This document shows, piece by piece, positions 8,001-16,439 of a DNA stretch of 64,000 nt. The notes below the pieces were generated by a model, which worked only from the letters and a program-made list of their open reading frames with translations, was not told the DNA's origin and searched no databases. Positions within the stretch are counted from its first letter, which is position 1; every line of letters begins with the position of its first letter. The DNA is taken from contig NZ_CP015093.1 of the NCBI RefSeq assembly GCF_001975705.1, forward strand, positions 1,922,001 through 1,986,000, read 5' to 3'. The position numbers were made by a program, and so were the translations under genes. The stretch comes from Salipiger abyssi. GTDB taxonomy: Bacteria > Pseudomonadota > Alphaproteobacteria > Rhodobacterales > Rhodobacteraceae.

Positions 8001-9476
8001 TCACCCTGAAAAGACTTGCAGTGTAAAGACTTTCAGCTTCCAGCCGGCGACGAGGACGACGCCTGCCAGCAGCGTTGCGATGCCGAGCCCGAGTATCAGC
8101 GCGCCGATCCCCGCCAGCGCCAGCGGCCCGGTGATCCAGCTCCAGATCAGCCACAGCGCGAGGCCGTAGGCGATGACGATCACAAGCGACACGGTCAGCG
8201 CGCGGAGCGCCCCGCGAATCTCGATCCCGGCCTTTCGCTTCATGACGATGAGCGCGGCGCCGGTGGCAAGCGCGGTAACGGCGGTCTGTGCCCAGGCGAG
8301 GGCTGAAAGGCCGAAGGGGGAGGCGGCGAAAACCGCCAGAATGATCGCGCCGGCCGATCCCATGTTGAAGAACATCAGCAACCCGGTGCGGCTGCGCGCC
8401 GAAAGCGCGGGTGTGAGCAGAAGAAGCCCAACGTTCATGACGCCGCGTATGGCCATTGCGTAGGTCACGCCAAGGCCCGCGAGGTAGGCGGAGTTGAAAT
8501 ACGATCCCACGACGGTCTCGGCAAAGACGACGATCACCGCCGCCACCCCCCCGGTGAGCAGCACGAGCGTGCCGACAAAACGCTCCACGAGTGGGCCGAG
8601 CGGCTTGTCATTGCGGTTGGCGGCGCCGAACTGGGTCAGCGAAAAGCTCTGGATCGGCTGGCCGACCACGTCGATGGCGCCCTTCGCGACCCGGTTGCCG
8701 AACCGATAAAGACCGGCCTCGGCGGTCGAGAACATGAAACCGAGCAGAAGATCGCCCGAATACTGCTGAAGAAAGTTGATGAATCTCGATCCGTAGAGAC
8801 CGCCTGAGAAATTCGTGGCCTTCCGCGCCAGATTGCGGTCGAAGCGCAGGGAGGGGCGGTCTCCGGCGAACAGCAGATATAGCATGATCGCCGACAGCAC
8901 ACGCACCGCGCGGAACGCCACCAGCGCATAGAGCGATTGCCACAGCCAGAGCAGCAGCACCCCGCCGGCAAGGGCGAGAGCGTTCTGAAGGAACATCACG
9001 GTGAAATGCAGCTGGACCTTCTGGCGGCGCAGCAGCACCGCCGAGTACCAGGCGGTGATCCCGGCAATCGGCTGCAAGGCCGAGAGCAGAACGAGAACCG
9101 GCCCCAGTTCCGGCGCATCGAAGAGCCACGAGATCGGGTAGGCCGCGGCGATCATCAGAAGCGCGGCACCGGTCGCAAGGCCGGTGAGCAGCCAGAAGCT
9201 CGTGGACAGGACCGTCTGGTCGTCTTCCTTCGAGGTGACGATGAAATGATAGAACCCGGTGTAGGTCATCGTCTGGATCAGGGTCACAAAGACGATGCCC
9301 AGACTGTAGACGCCATATTCGGCCGGCAACAGGAAGCGCGCCGCCATCAGCGTGATGACAAAGGTGGATATCTGCTGGAGCGAGCGCGACAGGAAAGCAA
9401 AGATCGCAAAGGCGCCGCGCTTGCGGCGGCCTTTCCAACGATTGCCAATTGCCTGATCGTTTTGTGTGTCTGCCAC
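8001..9476 (-). CDS. Polysaccharide flippase, Wzx/MATE-like
   Basis: A 491-residue polytopic membrane protein with about 12-14 hydrophobic segments along its length, starting near residue 22 (FAIFAFLSRSLQQISTFVIT). Segment order, the early AEYGVYSLGIVFVTLIQTM motif and the overall length fit the oligosaccharide flippase (Wzx) branch of the MOP superfamily. These flip undecaprenyl-linked repeat units across the inner membrane. It heads the reverse operon with a sulfotransferase and a GT4 enzyme and is divergent from the polymerase gene at 9606. Sulfation and glycosylation by cytoplasmic enzymes would precede this step. Confidence 0.88.
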   Translation of the reverse strand: MADTQNDQAIGNRWKGRRKRGAFAIFAFLSRSLQQISTFVITLMAARFLLPAEYGVYSLGIVFVTLIQTMTYTGFYHFIVTSKEDDQTVLSTSFWLLTGLATGAALLMIAAAYPISWLFDAPELGPVLVLLSALQPIAGITAWYSAVLLRRQKVQLHFTVMFLQNALALAGGVLLLWLWQSLYALVAFRAVRVLSAIMLYLLFAGDRPSLRFDRNLARKATNFSGGLYGSRFINFLQQYSGDLLLGFMFSTAEAGLYRFGNRVAKGAIDVVGQPIQSFSLTQFGAANRNDKPLGPLVERFVGTLVLLTGGVAAVIVVFAETVVGSYFNSAYLAGLGVTYAMAIRGVMNVGLLLLTPALSARSRTGLLMFFNMGSAGAIILAVFAASPFGLSALAWAQTAVTALATGAALIVMKRKAGIEIRGALRALTVSLVIVIAYGLALWLIWSWITGPLALAGIGALILGLGIATLLAGVVLVAGWKLKVFTLQVFSG

Positions 9477-9605
9477 CGGGACTGCCCGTGCTTTTCTGCA
9501 TCTGCACTATGCACAGCAGGCGGAGCTGGATACAACTATGGAAGTCCGGCAGCGCTCTCTGGCGCCAAGGTTTGTGCATCCTTTGACGTGACGAGGGCAG
9601 AAAGC
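9477..9605. promoter_or_regulatory. Divergent intergenic region, flippase / polymerase
   Basis: A ~130-base gap from which the flippase operon (reverse) and the polymerase-sulfotransferase unit (forward) diverge. It must hold promoters for both. No clear consensus boxes were seen. Confidence 0.4.
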
Positions 9606-11030
9606 GTGCAGATCGTCCCGAGCACCCTGATCGTCATGGTGATGATGATCGTGATGGCGGCCCGCGGCCCCTATTCCGGTTTGCTGGTGCTGTTCGGTCT
9701 GACCCCTTTCGGCATGATGGCGGCGTTCAATCTGCCCGCCGTCGGCGGCACCTCGATCACCGGTATCGACCTCGCCGTTCTGATGCTGTCGGGAATGATT
9801 CTTCTGCGCGCGAAGGCCCCGCAGGAGCTCGCGCGTCTGGCGGCGCCCGGCGGCGCTGGGATTTTGCTGCTGGCCTTCCTCGGCTATGCGACGCTCGTGA
9901 CGCTTTTTATGCCCCGGATCTTTGCGGGCATGACCGAGGTTTTCGGCATCGGTCGCAGCGGCAATGCGTTGGGCATCGTGATTCGCCCGCTGGGGCCGAG
10001 CGGCGGCAATATCTCGCAGCTCATCCGCATGATTCTCAGCATCATGGCCTTTGCGGCGGTCGCGTTCTTTGCCGCCCGGCGCCCGGATCCGCAACTCTTC
10101 CTGCGCTGTATTCAGGTGGCAACCGCAGTTCATGTGACGCTTGGCATCACCGATATCCTGACGAACGCCGCCAATCTCGAATTTCTTCTGGCGCCCCTGC
10201 GTACCGCGAATTACGCGCTGACGCTCGGACAGAAAATGGCGGGCCTGAACCGGATGATCGGCGGTTTTCCAGAGGCGTCCTCCTTCGGATACTACTCTCT
10301 CGGCCTGCTGGGTTTCTGGCTCAGTTACTGGTTCGAGTCCGACCGCAAATCCATGATGCCGGGCCTGTTTCTCGCGGCGGCGGCTTTCGTGACCCTGCGC
10401 AGCACCTCGTCGTCGGCCTATGTTGGCGCGGCGCTGCTTGCGGCCGTGTTTGTCGCTTCACGCCTTCAGATGCAGCAGGACAACGGACTGCGCCCGCGCA
10501 GCGTCGCGATCCTGGTCAGTACGCTGGCGCTGATACCGGTCTTGGTGGCGAGCGTGGTGATCCTTTACCAGATGGTGCCCGGGTTCAGCGATTTCATCGA
10601 CCGCTCTCTCATCAACAAGCTCGACAGCGACTCCGGCGAGGAGCGCATGGAATGGAATCTTCAGGCGCTCAGGAATTTCTACGACACCTACATGGTCGGC
10701 GCGGGCCTCGGGGCGGTGCGGGCCTCCAACTGGCTGATCTCCGCGCTCGCCACCACCGGCATCCCGGGCACGTTGCTGCTGATCGGGTTCCTCTGGCGCG
10801 TTTTCAGGCTGCCGGTGCTGCAACTCGATCCGGAAACGCGCCATCTGGTGACCGCCCTGAAATTTGGCTGCGCGGGGCTTTTGTGCCGGGCATTGGTGGT
10901 CAAGGCATCGCCGAATCTCGACATTTTCTTTTTTGCCATCGCGGGTGCGGCGGTGGGCATCGTCACGGCCTCCTGGGCGCGCGGACGCCGCCCGCTCGCC
11001 GTCATTCCGAAACACGCGGTTGCCGCGTAG
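9606..11030 (+). CDS. O-antigen ligase / Wzy-type polysaccharide polymerase
   Basis: About 474 residues, very hydrophobic, with roughly 10-11 membrane segments. The start is uncertain. The frame is open far upstream but there overlaps the divergent flippase gene. GTG 9606 (GAGGGCAGAAAGC upstream) precedes the first membrane segment; GTG 9588 and ATG 9636 are alternatives. A long hydrophilic loop (~residues 190-230, with MNRMIGGFPEASSFG) and the following STSSSAYVG segment are typical of the large periplasmic loop region of the O-antigen ligase/Wzy superfamily. Its role would be polymerising flipped repeat units in the periplasm. A sulfotransferase gene follows after 42 bases. Confidence 0.78.
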   Translation: MQIVPSTLIVMVMMIVMAARGPYSGLLVLFGLTPFGMMAAFNLPAVGGTSITGIDLAVLMLSGMILLRAKAPQELARLAAPGGAGILLLAFLGYATLVTLFMPRIFAGMTEVFGIGRSGNALGIVIRPLGPSGGNISQLIRMILSIMAFAAVAFFAARRPDPQLFLRCIQVATAVHVTLGITDILTNAANLEFLLAPLRTANYALTLGQKMAGLNRMIGGFPEASSFGYYSLGLLGFWLSYWFESDRKSMMPGLFLAAAAFVTLRSTSSSAYVGAALLAAVFVASRLQMQQDNGLRPRSVAILVSTLALIPVLVASVVILYQMVPGFSDFIDRSLINKLDSDSGEERMEWNLQALRNFYDTYMVGAGLGAVRASNWLISALATTGIPGTLLLIGFLWRVFRLPVLQLDPETRHLVTALKFGCAGLLCRALVVKASPNLDIFFFAIAGAAVGIVTASWARGRRPLAVIPKHAVAA

Positions 11031-11072
11031 CGGTCGCTCGACCGGGGCAGGATCCAGAGGACAGGGCCTGAT

Positions 11073-11852
11073 ATGCGAGAAATGGTGAAGTCAGGGATGG
11101 GCACGGCCATGGCCGCGCTGAACCCGCAATGCCGCTATGGCAAATGCATCTTTGTCATCGCGCATATGCGCTGCGGCTCGACCGCGCTTTCCAACATTCT
11201 CTGCTCGCGTCCGGACGTGTCGGGCTATGGCGAGGCCCATATTCGCTATGACGGCGGCGGCGCCCTGGGGCGGCTGGCGGTCAATCAGGCGAAGCGGCAA
11301 AGCTGGAAACCGCGTGCGACGCATCTCTTCGACAAGATTTTGCATTCGCGTCATGACGGCGCGGCTTGCGACGGCTTTTTCACCGCGCGGGCGATCTTTG
11401 TCGCGCGCGAGCCCTTCGCGGCCATCCGCTCGATCCGCAAGCTTTACGATGGGCTCGGGCGGGACGAGTACACCACAGATACCGCGGCCGCCGAGTATTA
11501 CATAGAGCGCATGGAAACGCTGCTCCGTCATTGGGACCGGTTTCCGGCCGACAACCGGGTCGGGCTGACGCATGCCGCTTTGCTGGCGGCGCCTGAGGCC
11601 GAGCTGGAGCGGATCTCGACCGTGCTTCGGATCTCGCCCCCGCTGGAGAATCGCTATGAAAGCCGTGCTGCGTCCCGCAAGGGTGGCGCGGGCGATCCGA
11701 CCGCAAGCGGCAAATTCACCCGCATCGAACCCCGACCGGGGGGCGGGTTTGCGGAAGACGGCGCGGATCTGGCACTCTCTCCCGATCTGAGGTCTGCCGC
11801 GCAGGATGTCTATCAGCGGTTCCGCCGGACCATTGGTGAGCCTCACGCGTAA
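11073..11852 (+). CDS. Sulfotransferase domain protein
   Basis: A 259-residue protein. KCIFVIAHMRCGSTALSNIL (residues ~24-43) is a PAPS 5'-loop of the RCGST kind, and ARAIFVAREPFAAIRSIRKL (~107-126) is the matching 3'-phosphate-binding motif with Arg and Ser. It is rather short for the family, with a variable, Gly/Ser-rich C-terminus. It lies behind the polymerase gene on the same strand and is the third sulfotransferase of the locus, only distantly similar to the other two. Substrate hydroxyl unknown; an exopolysaccharide residue is the simplest inference. ATG 11073 has AGAGGACAGGG upstream; ATG 11082 is an alternative. Confidence 0.8.
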   Translation: MREMVKSGMGTAMAALNPQCRYGKCIFVIAHMRCGSTALSNILCSRPDVSGYGEAHIRYDGGGALGRLAVNQAKRQSWKPRATHLFDKILHSRHDGAACDGFFTARAIFVAREPFAAIRSIRKLYDGLGRDEYTTDTAAAEYYIERMETLLRHWDRFPADNRVGLTHAALLAAPEAELERISTVLRISPPLENRYESRAASRKGGAGDPTASGKFTRIEPRPGGGFAEDGADLALSPDLRSAAQDVYQRFRRTIGEPHA

Positions 11853-12152
11853 GAGACCGTGAGGGCGCGGGCACAGGCCTGGATCACAGAGACTGGCCGG
11901 CACAGGCTGGGCCGCTTCTGGAATGCGGCAAAAGCAGGGCGTGCCGCCAACTGAAATGGTCGGCATTTCCGGGTCTTGGGTGGAAAATGCTGCGATGCAG
12001 AAAGGGATCTGTCTCCGCTTTTGCTGCGCTTTGATCATTCGGGTCGCAACATGACATTAGTTTTCGCCGCAGAGCAGAATTGCCAGTTGCCGGATGTCGG
12101 GTGAAAGGGCATGCTGCCTTTGACTTGGTAACGACCATCATCATTCAGTTAT
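11853..12152. other. Intergenic region without a gene
   Basis: 300 bases between the third sulfotransferase and the autokinase gene. No ORF with convincing coding character and no clear hairpin terminator were seen. The promoter of the autokinase gene should lie here. The segment nearest that gene (12120-12150) lacks a Shine-Dalgarno sequence. Confidence 0.6.
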
Positions 12153-14414
12153 TTGAGGCCGGCCCTGCAACTTTCCCGTTATACATCTTATTCGACACCC
12201 GACGATGGTACTGGCCCGTCTGCTGTTCCTCACGATGATGACCGTATCGAGCTGGGTCTGGTATTCCATTCGATCTGGCGTCAAAAATGGATGATCTTGG
12301 CTGTCGCGCTGGTTTTCGCGGTCATCGCCTATCTCATGGTTTCGCAGATCACACCGCGCTACACCGCCCGCGCGAGTGTCATGCTCGACCCGCGCTCGGT
12401 GCAGGTTCTGTCGTCCGAGGATGTCGTGTCCGATCTCCAGCTCAGCCACCCGCTGCTCGATACCGAGGTCGCGGTGCTGCGCTCGAATCTGCTTCTGGAG
12501 CAGGTGATCCAGAGTTTCGAGCCGTCTCGGCTCGAGGCGTTCGACCCGGCGAACCGTCCGGTCCCGACGACGACGCGCATCAAGATGTCGATCCGTTCGG
12601 CGCTCGGCAGCGTGCGCGACGCGATCCTCGGCGGAGGCAACGAGGCCGGTGGCAACCGGACCTCGCAGCTGCTGGGCGAGGAGGAGATGCGCATGCGCCG
12701 TCTGATCGGCGCGCTGCGGCAGAGCCTGACCGTCTGGCGGGAAGGGCAGTCCTACCTGATTTCTGTCTCGGTTGAGACCGAGGATCCCGAGCTATCGACG
12801 CTGTTCGCCAACGGCATCGTGCGCACCTATCTCGCAAGCCAGGTGTCGGAGCGGGTCGGTGCCATCGAAGGCGCGACACGTTTCCTGGCGGAACGGGTCG
12901 AGGAGATGCGCTCGGATGTCGAGGCTGCGGAATCCGCGATCGAAGAATTCCGGACCAACCAGCTCGCCCGGGTTGGTGTCTCTCCGGCCACTATCGAGCA
13001 GCAGCTTCAGGAACTCAGCACCCAGCTCGCACTGGCGCGAGCCGATCTGGCGCAGGCGCAGGCGCGCTATGATCAGATCCAGTCGGTGATTGATGCCGAC
13101 GGCTTCGCTGCCGCCGCCGAGCTTCTGTCCTCGCCCTTCGTGCTGTCGCTGCGCCAGCAGCTTTCCGAAATCAGCCGCGAAAATGCCGATCTCGCGACTC
13201 GGCTCAGCCCCGATCATCCAGAGCGCCAGACGCTGCGCGCCGAAATCGAGGCGCTGAACGAGGAGCTGTCGCAGGAGGTTCGGCAGATCGTTGCCACCAT
13301 GCGCAACGAGGTGGAGGTCGCCCGGATTCGCGAGCAGTCCATTCAGGACAGCCTCAGCGCGATCGAGAATCGGGCCGCCGACCTGTCGCGCGCAAATGTG
13401 GCCCTGCGCCAACTCGAACGTGAGGCCGATGCCGCGCGGGAGAACTATCTGTCGATGCTCAACCGTCTGAACGAGACGCGCTCCACCGAACAGGTGCAGC
13501 GTGCCGATGCCCGAATGGTCGAGCGCGCGGTGATCCCCGGTGCGCCCTCGGCGCCGCGCACGGCGTTGTTTACGGTGTTCGGCGGGGTTCTGGGCTTTTC
13601 CGTGGGGCTTGTCATCAGCCTCATTCTGCTGATGACCGGCGCGGGGTTCAAACGTGCCGGCCAGGTCGAGCAGACCATCGGGCTGCCGGTGCTGGCGTCG
13701 CTTCTGAAGGGCAACTGGCGGTCGCCGCGGGCGATGTTGCGTCAGCTACGCGAAACGCCCTATCAGAATTTTGCCGAGCGTCTGCGACAGCTACGCACCG
13801 CGCTCATGCTGCGCAAGACCAGGTCCGATGGCGGGCAATGCGTATTGCTGGCCTCCTCCGTCGCCGGTGAAGGCAAGACATCGACCACGCTGGCGCTGGC
13901 CTATCTCGAGGCGCTGTCGAAACGCTCCTGCGTGGTGCTGGATTTCGATCTGCGCCGGTCTCCGCTGGCGCGTGAATTCGGCTATGAAGCCAAGACCGAT
14001 CTTGCCGGCGTGCTGCTCGAGGGTAAGCCCTTGGAGGACGCGGTCTATACCGTGCCCGAGTTCGGTTTCGATCTCATCACCGTCAAGAAATCCGCGCCCG
14101 AACTCGTCGACGTGGCGAACAGCGATGCGCTGGCGAAGCTGGTCGAGTCGCTGAAGGCGAAATACGATCTTGTCCTGATCGATACCGCGCCGATCCTCCT
14201 GGTCTCTGACACGCTGCGCCTGGCGCGGCTCGCGGATTACGCGCTGCTTCTGGTGCGGCAGAACGCCACCAATCGCCGGGCTGTGGCAGAGGCGGCCCGC
14301 ATGCTGGAAGATCTGGGGGCCACCTCGATTTCGGTCGCGCTGACCATGTGCGACCCGCGCAACGAAAAGGCGACCTACGGCTATGAGAGCCAGTATGCCT
14401 ATGGCAGCCCGTGA
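12153..14414 (+). CDS. Wzc-type polysaccharide co-polymerase / tyrosine autokinase
   Basis: A 753-residue inner-membrane protein. A Wzz domain (residues ~30-130) begins with a membrane segment (WMILAVALVFAVIAYLM). A long periplasmic coiled coil (~250-460) follows, then a Pro-rich PGAPSAPRTALF before the second membrane segment (~465-495). The cytoplasmic BY-kinase has Walker A ASSVAGEGKTSTTLAL (~566-581), Walker A' VVLDFDLRR and Walker B YDLVLIDTAPIL. Its tail carries a tyrosine cluster (TYGYESQYAYG), the usual autophosphorylation site. It controls chain length and export in Wzy-dependent pathways. The start codon is TTG with no visible ribosome-binding site; an in-frame stop at 12129 excludes any earlier start, and ATG 12291 would cut into the first membrane segment. 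Confidence 0.9.
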   Translation: MRPALQLSRYTSYSTPDDGTGPSAVPHDDDRIELGLVFHSIWRQKWMILAVALVFAVIAYLMVSQITPRYTARASVMLDPRSVQVLSSEDVVSDLQLSHPLLDTEVAVLRSNLLLEQVIQSFEPSRLEAFDPANRPVPTTTRIKMSIRSALGSVRDAILGGGNEAGGNRTSQLLGEEEMRMRRLIGALRQSLTVWREGQSYLISVSVETEDPELSTLFANGIVRTYLASQVSERVGAIEGATRFLAERVEEMRSDVEAAESAIEEFRTNQLARVGVSPATIEQQLQELSTQLALARADLAQAQARYDQIQSVIDADGFAAAAELLSSPFVLSLRQQLSEISRENADLATRLSPDHPERQTLRAEIEALNEELSQEVRQIVATMRNEVEVARIREQSIQDSLSAIENRAADLSRANVALRQLEREADAARENYLSMLNRLNETRSTEQVQRADARMVERAVIPGAPSAPRTALFTVFGGVLGFSVGLVISLILLMTGAGFKRAGQVEQTIGLPVLASLLKGNWRSPRAMLRQLRETPYQNFAERLRQLRTALMLRKTRSDGGQCVLLASSVAGEGKTSTTLALAYLEALSKRSCVVLDFDLRRSPLAREFGYEAKTDLAGVLLEGKPLEDAVYTVPEFGFDLITVKKSAPELVDVANSDALAKLVESLKAKYDLVLIDTAPILLVSDTLRLARLADYALLLVRQNATNRRAVAEAARMLEDLGATSISVALTMCDPRNEKATYGYESQYAYGSP

Positions 14415-14528
14415 ACTGGCCCGGATCGGATTGGCCTTCGGCTGACTGCGAGGGGCCTGCGATCCGGAGAGCCGGGCCGGCGCGGCGTTCGCGGCGCGCT
14501 TGGCAGATCAGCTGAATGGGGGGCAGGT

Positions 14529-14542
14529 GCCGTAATTACGGC
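14529..14542. promoter_or_regulatory. Perfect 14-bp palindrome upstream of a glycosyltransferase
   Basis: GCCGTAATTACGGC is a perfect dyad about 114 bases before the ATG at 14656, in a 240-base gap with no gene. It could be an operator for the downstream glycosyltransferase gene. No regulator can be assigned. Confidence 0.35.
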
Positions 14543-14655
14543 TTGGCGCCGCAATGTGCTGCAATGCAGAATATTGCGTGTTGCCAGGCTGGTATTCTGT
14601 GGGCCATGGTTCGTGCAACACCGCGTTTTTCCATTCCGAGCCGGCACATTTTCCG

Positions 14656-15789
14656 ATGAGAGATCTTTCAGATATCAGCATCCAGAACGGCCGGCGGGTC
14701 GCTATCATCCATTATTGGCTGGTCGGTATGCGCGGCGGCGAAAAGGTTGTCGAGGCGCTGTGCCGGATGTTTCCCGAGGCGGATATCTTCACCCATGTCG
14801 CCGATCCGGCGCGGCTGTCCGCCACGCTTACGCGGCATAACATCGTCGAGACACGCATCGGCCGGCTGCCGATGGCCAGAAAGATGTACCAGAAATACCT
14901 GCCGCTCATGCCCCGGGCGCTGGAGGAGCTGGATCTCACCGGCTACGATCTGGTGATCTCTTCGGAATCCGGGCCGGCGAAAGGGGTGATCGCGCCGCCC
15001 GACGCGCCGCATCTGTGCTACTGCCATTCGCCGATGCGCTATCTCTGGGATCAGTATCACGTCTATCGCAACGGCGCGGGGGCGCTAACCAGGCTGATGA
15101 TGCCGATGATGGCGCATTCCCTGCGGCAATGGGATGTGACCAGCGCCGCGCGCGTCGATGGTTTCGCGGCCAATTCGCATTTCGTCGCCAGCCGTATCCG
15201 CAAATACTGGCGCCGTGACGCAGAGGTGGTGGCGCCGCCCGTGGCGGTCGAGGATTTTGCACCTGCTCCGCCGCAGGAGCTCGGCGATTTCTATCTCTGG
15301 GCCGGCGAGCTTGCGCCTTACAAACGGCCGGATATGGCGGTCGAGGCCTTCCGCCGCCTGAACCTGCCGCTGGTCGTGATCGGTGGACCGCAGGAGACCG
15401 TGGACAAGCTCAAGGGCAATGCGGGCAGCCGGACGCGATTTCTTGGCAAGGCGCCGTTCCCGGTGCTTAAGGAGCATCTGGCACGCTGCAAGGCGCTGAT
15501 TTTCCCGGGCGAAGAGGATTTCGGCATCGTTCCGGTCGAGGCGATGGCCTCCGGGCGGCCGGTGATCGCCTATGGCCGGGGCGGGATTCTCGATTCCGTG
15601 GTGGAGGGCGAGACCGGCCTGTTCTTCCAAGAGCAGAGCGTTGAGGCGCTGGTCGACGCGGTCGAGCGGTTCGAAGCGTCGGGGCTGGCGACGGCGGGGC
15701 CGGAGCGATGCGTGGCGCGGTCGCGACTCTTCAGCGAAGCGGCGTTCCGTGAAGGGATCGCCGGCAGCCTGCGGAAGATCGGCGCATGA
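14656..15789 (+). CDS. Glycosyltransferase family 4 (mannosyltransferase-like)
   Basis: A 377-residue GT-B enzyme. The frame is open further upstream, but ATG 14656 leads straight into the typical N-terminus (RRVAIIHYWLVGMRGGEKVVEALC). LCYCHSPMRYLWDQY (~120) is a signature of WbaZ/mannosyltransferase-like GT4 proteins. The EX7E motif is in FPGEEDFGIVPVEAMASG (~290), followed by RPVIAYGRGG. It acts in the cytoplasm on lipid-linked intermediates. Downstream of the autokinase gene on the same strand but 240 bases away, so it may have its own promoter. Confidence 0.87.
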   Translation: MRDLSDISIQNGRRVAIIHYWLVGMRGGEKVVEALCRMFPEADIFTHVADPARLSATLTRHNIVETRIGRLPMARKMYQKYLPLMPRALEELDLTGYDLVISSESGPAKGVIAPPDAPHLCYCHSPMRYLWDQYHVYRNGAGALTRLMMPMMAHSLRQWDVTSAARVDGFAANSHFVASRIRKYWRRDAEVVAPPVAVEDFAPAPPQELGDFYLWAGELAPYKRPDMAVEAFRRLNLPLVVIGGPQETVDKLKGNAGSRTRFLGKAPFPVLKEHLARCKALIFPGEEDFGIVPVEAMASGRPVIAYGRGGILDSVVEGETGLFFQEQSVEALVDAVERFEASGLATAGPERCVARSRLFSEAAFREGIAGSLRKIGA

Positions 15790-15792
15790 GAA

Positions 15793-16062
15793 TCAGCGAT
15801 TTGTGCAGCAGCTGATTGCCAGCGCGGACAGCAGGACGAACCCGGTTCCGAACGCGGAATAGAGCGGCAGCGCCCACAGCAGCGACAACGTATAGGTTGT
15901 GATCGTCCAGATGGTGAGGACAAGCGCAACGGGAATTGCCAAGAGCACGATCCCAAAGGGAATTCCGCGTCTGCGCGACCCGCTTTCCTCTTCTGAATGC
16001 TCCTCTGGCTGCGAACTCGCCGCCTTTGCGGCCAGGCCGCGCCAACCATCGCTGTGGTACAT
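15793..16062 (-). CDS. Small two-segment membrane protein, unknown function
   Basis: An 89-residue protein with an acidic, charged N-terminus (SQPEEHSEEESGSRRR) and two adjacent hydrophobic stretches (residues ~34-55 and ~58-82) that predict a membrane hairpin. It ends CCTNR. I do not recognise a family. The composition, the membrane pattern and the snug fit (3 bases from the stop of the convergent glycosyltransferase gene) favour a real gene. It may be an accessory membrane protein of the exopolysaccharide locus. Confidence 0.5.
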   Translation of the reverse strand: MYHSDGWRGLAAKAASSQPEEHSEEESGSRRRGIPFGIVLLAIPVALVLTIWTITTYTLSLLWALPLYSAFGTGFVLLSALAISCCTNR

Positions 16063-16439
16063 TTCTCGCGTGCTTTCGATCTCCGCCCTGGGACTAGGGT
16101 AATCCGGAATTGGAATGTTTCACAGCCGCTTGTTACAAATACGTCAATATTTGTTCAATGCCGATTTCCTGAGCGTTGTAAAAGGCCGATCCCGGCGCCT
16201 GCCTTGTGCGGCGATTGATCGTCTGCCCGGTGGATGGGCAGAGGCAGGCACGGTGCGCTAGGCTCTTTTCGCAGAGCGGTGCAAACTCGGGCGGAACGGC
16301 GCGAAAATCCCGCCGCCGGGAGGGGGCGCGGATATCGCGGGTGCCACAGCCGGCAGGGGCGCCCCCGACGGTCGGTCGCGGACGAATCAGCTCGGGGTTG
16401 TGTGGCGCCCGCGATCGCGGCGGGCGCCGGGCGTGATCA
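16063..16439. other. Intergenic region without a gene
   Basis: 377 bases between the small membrane protein gene and the 3' end of the giant adhesin gene, both on the reverse strand. The part next to 16063 is AT-rich (CAAATACGTCAATATTTG around 16135) and should carry the promoter of the small gene. The part next to the adhesin stop is GC-rich with a strong hairpin at 16404-16428. No supported ORF. Confidence 0.6.
16404..16428 (-). terminator. Strong hairpin just after the adhesin stop codon
   Basis: A perfect 9-bp stem GGCGCCCGC / GCGGGCGCC with a 7-base loop lies 11 bases past the adhesin stop codon. There is no T-run on the reverse strand, so it is not a canonical intrinsic terminator. It may protect the 3' end of the very long mRNA. 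Confidence 0.45.

Noticed and set aside
8937..9605. N-terminal ~220-codon extension of the polymerase frame
   Set aside because: It lies entirely opposite the flippase gene, is hydrophilic, and has no similarity to a membrane protein. The true start is near 9606.
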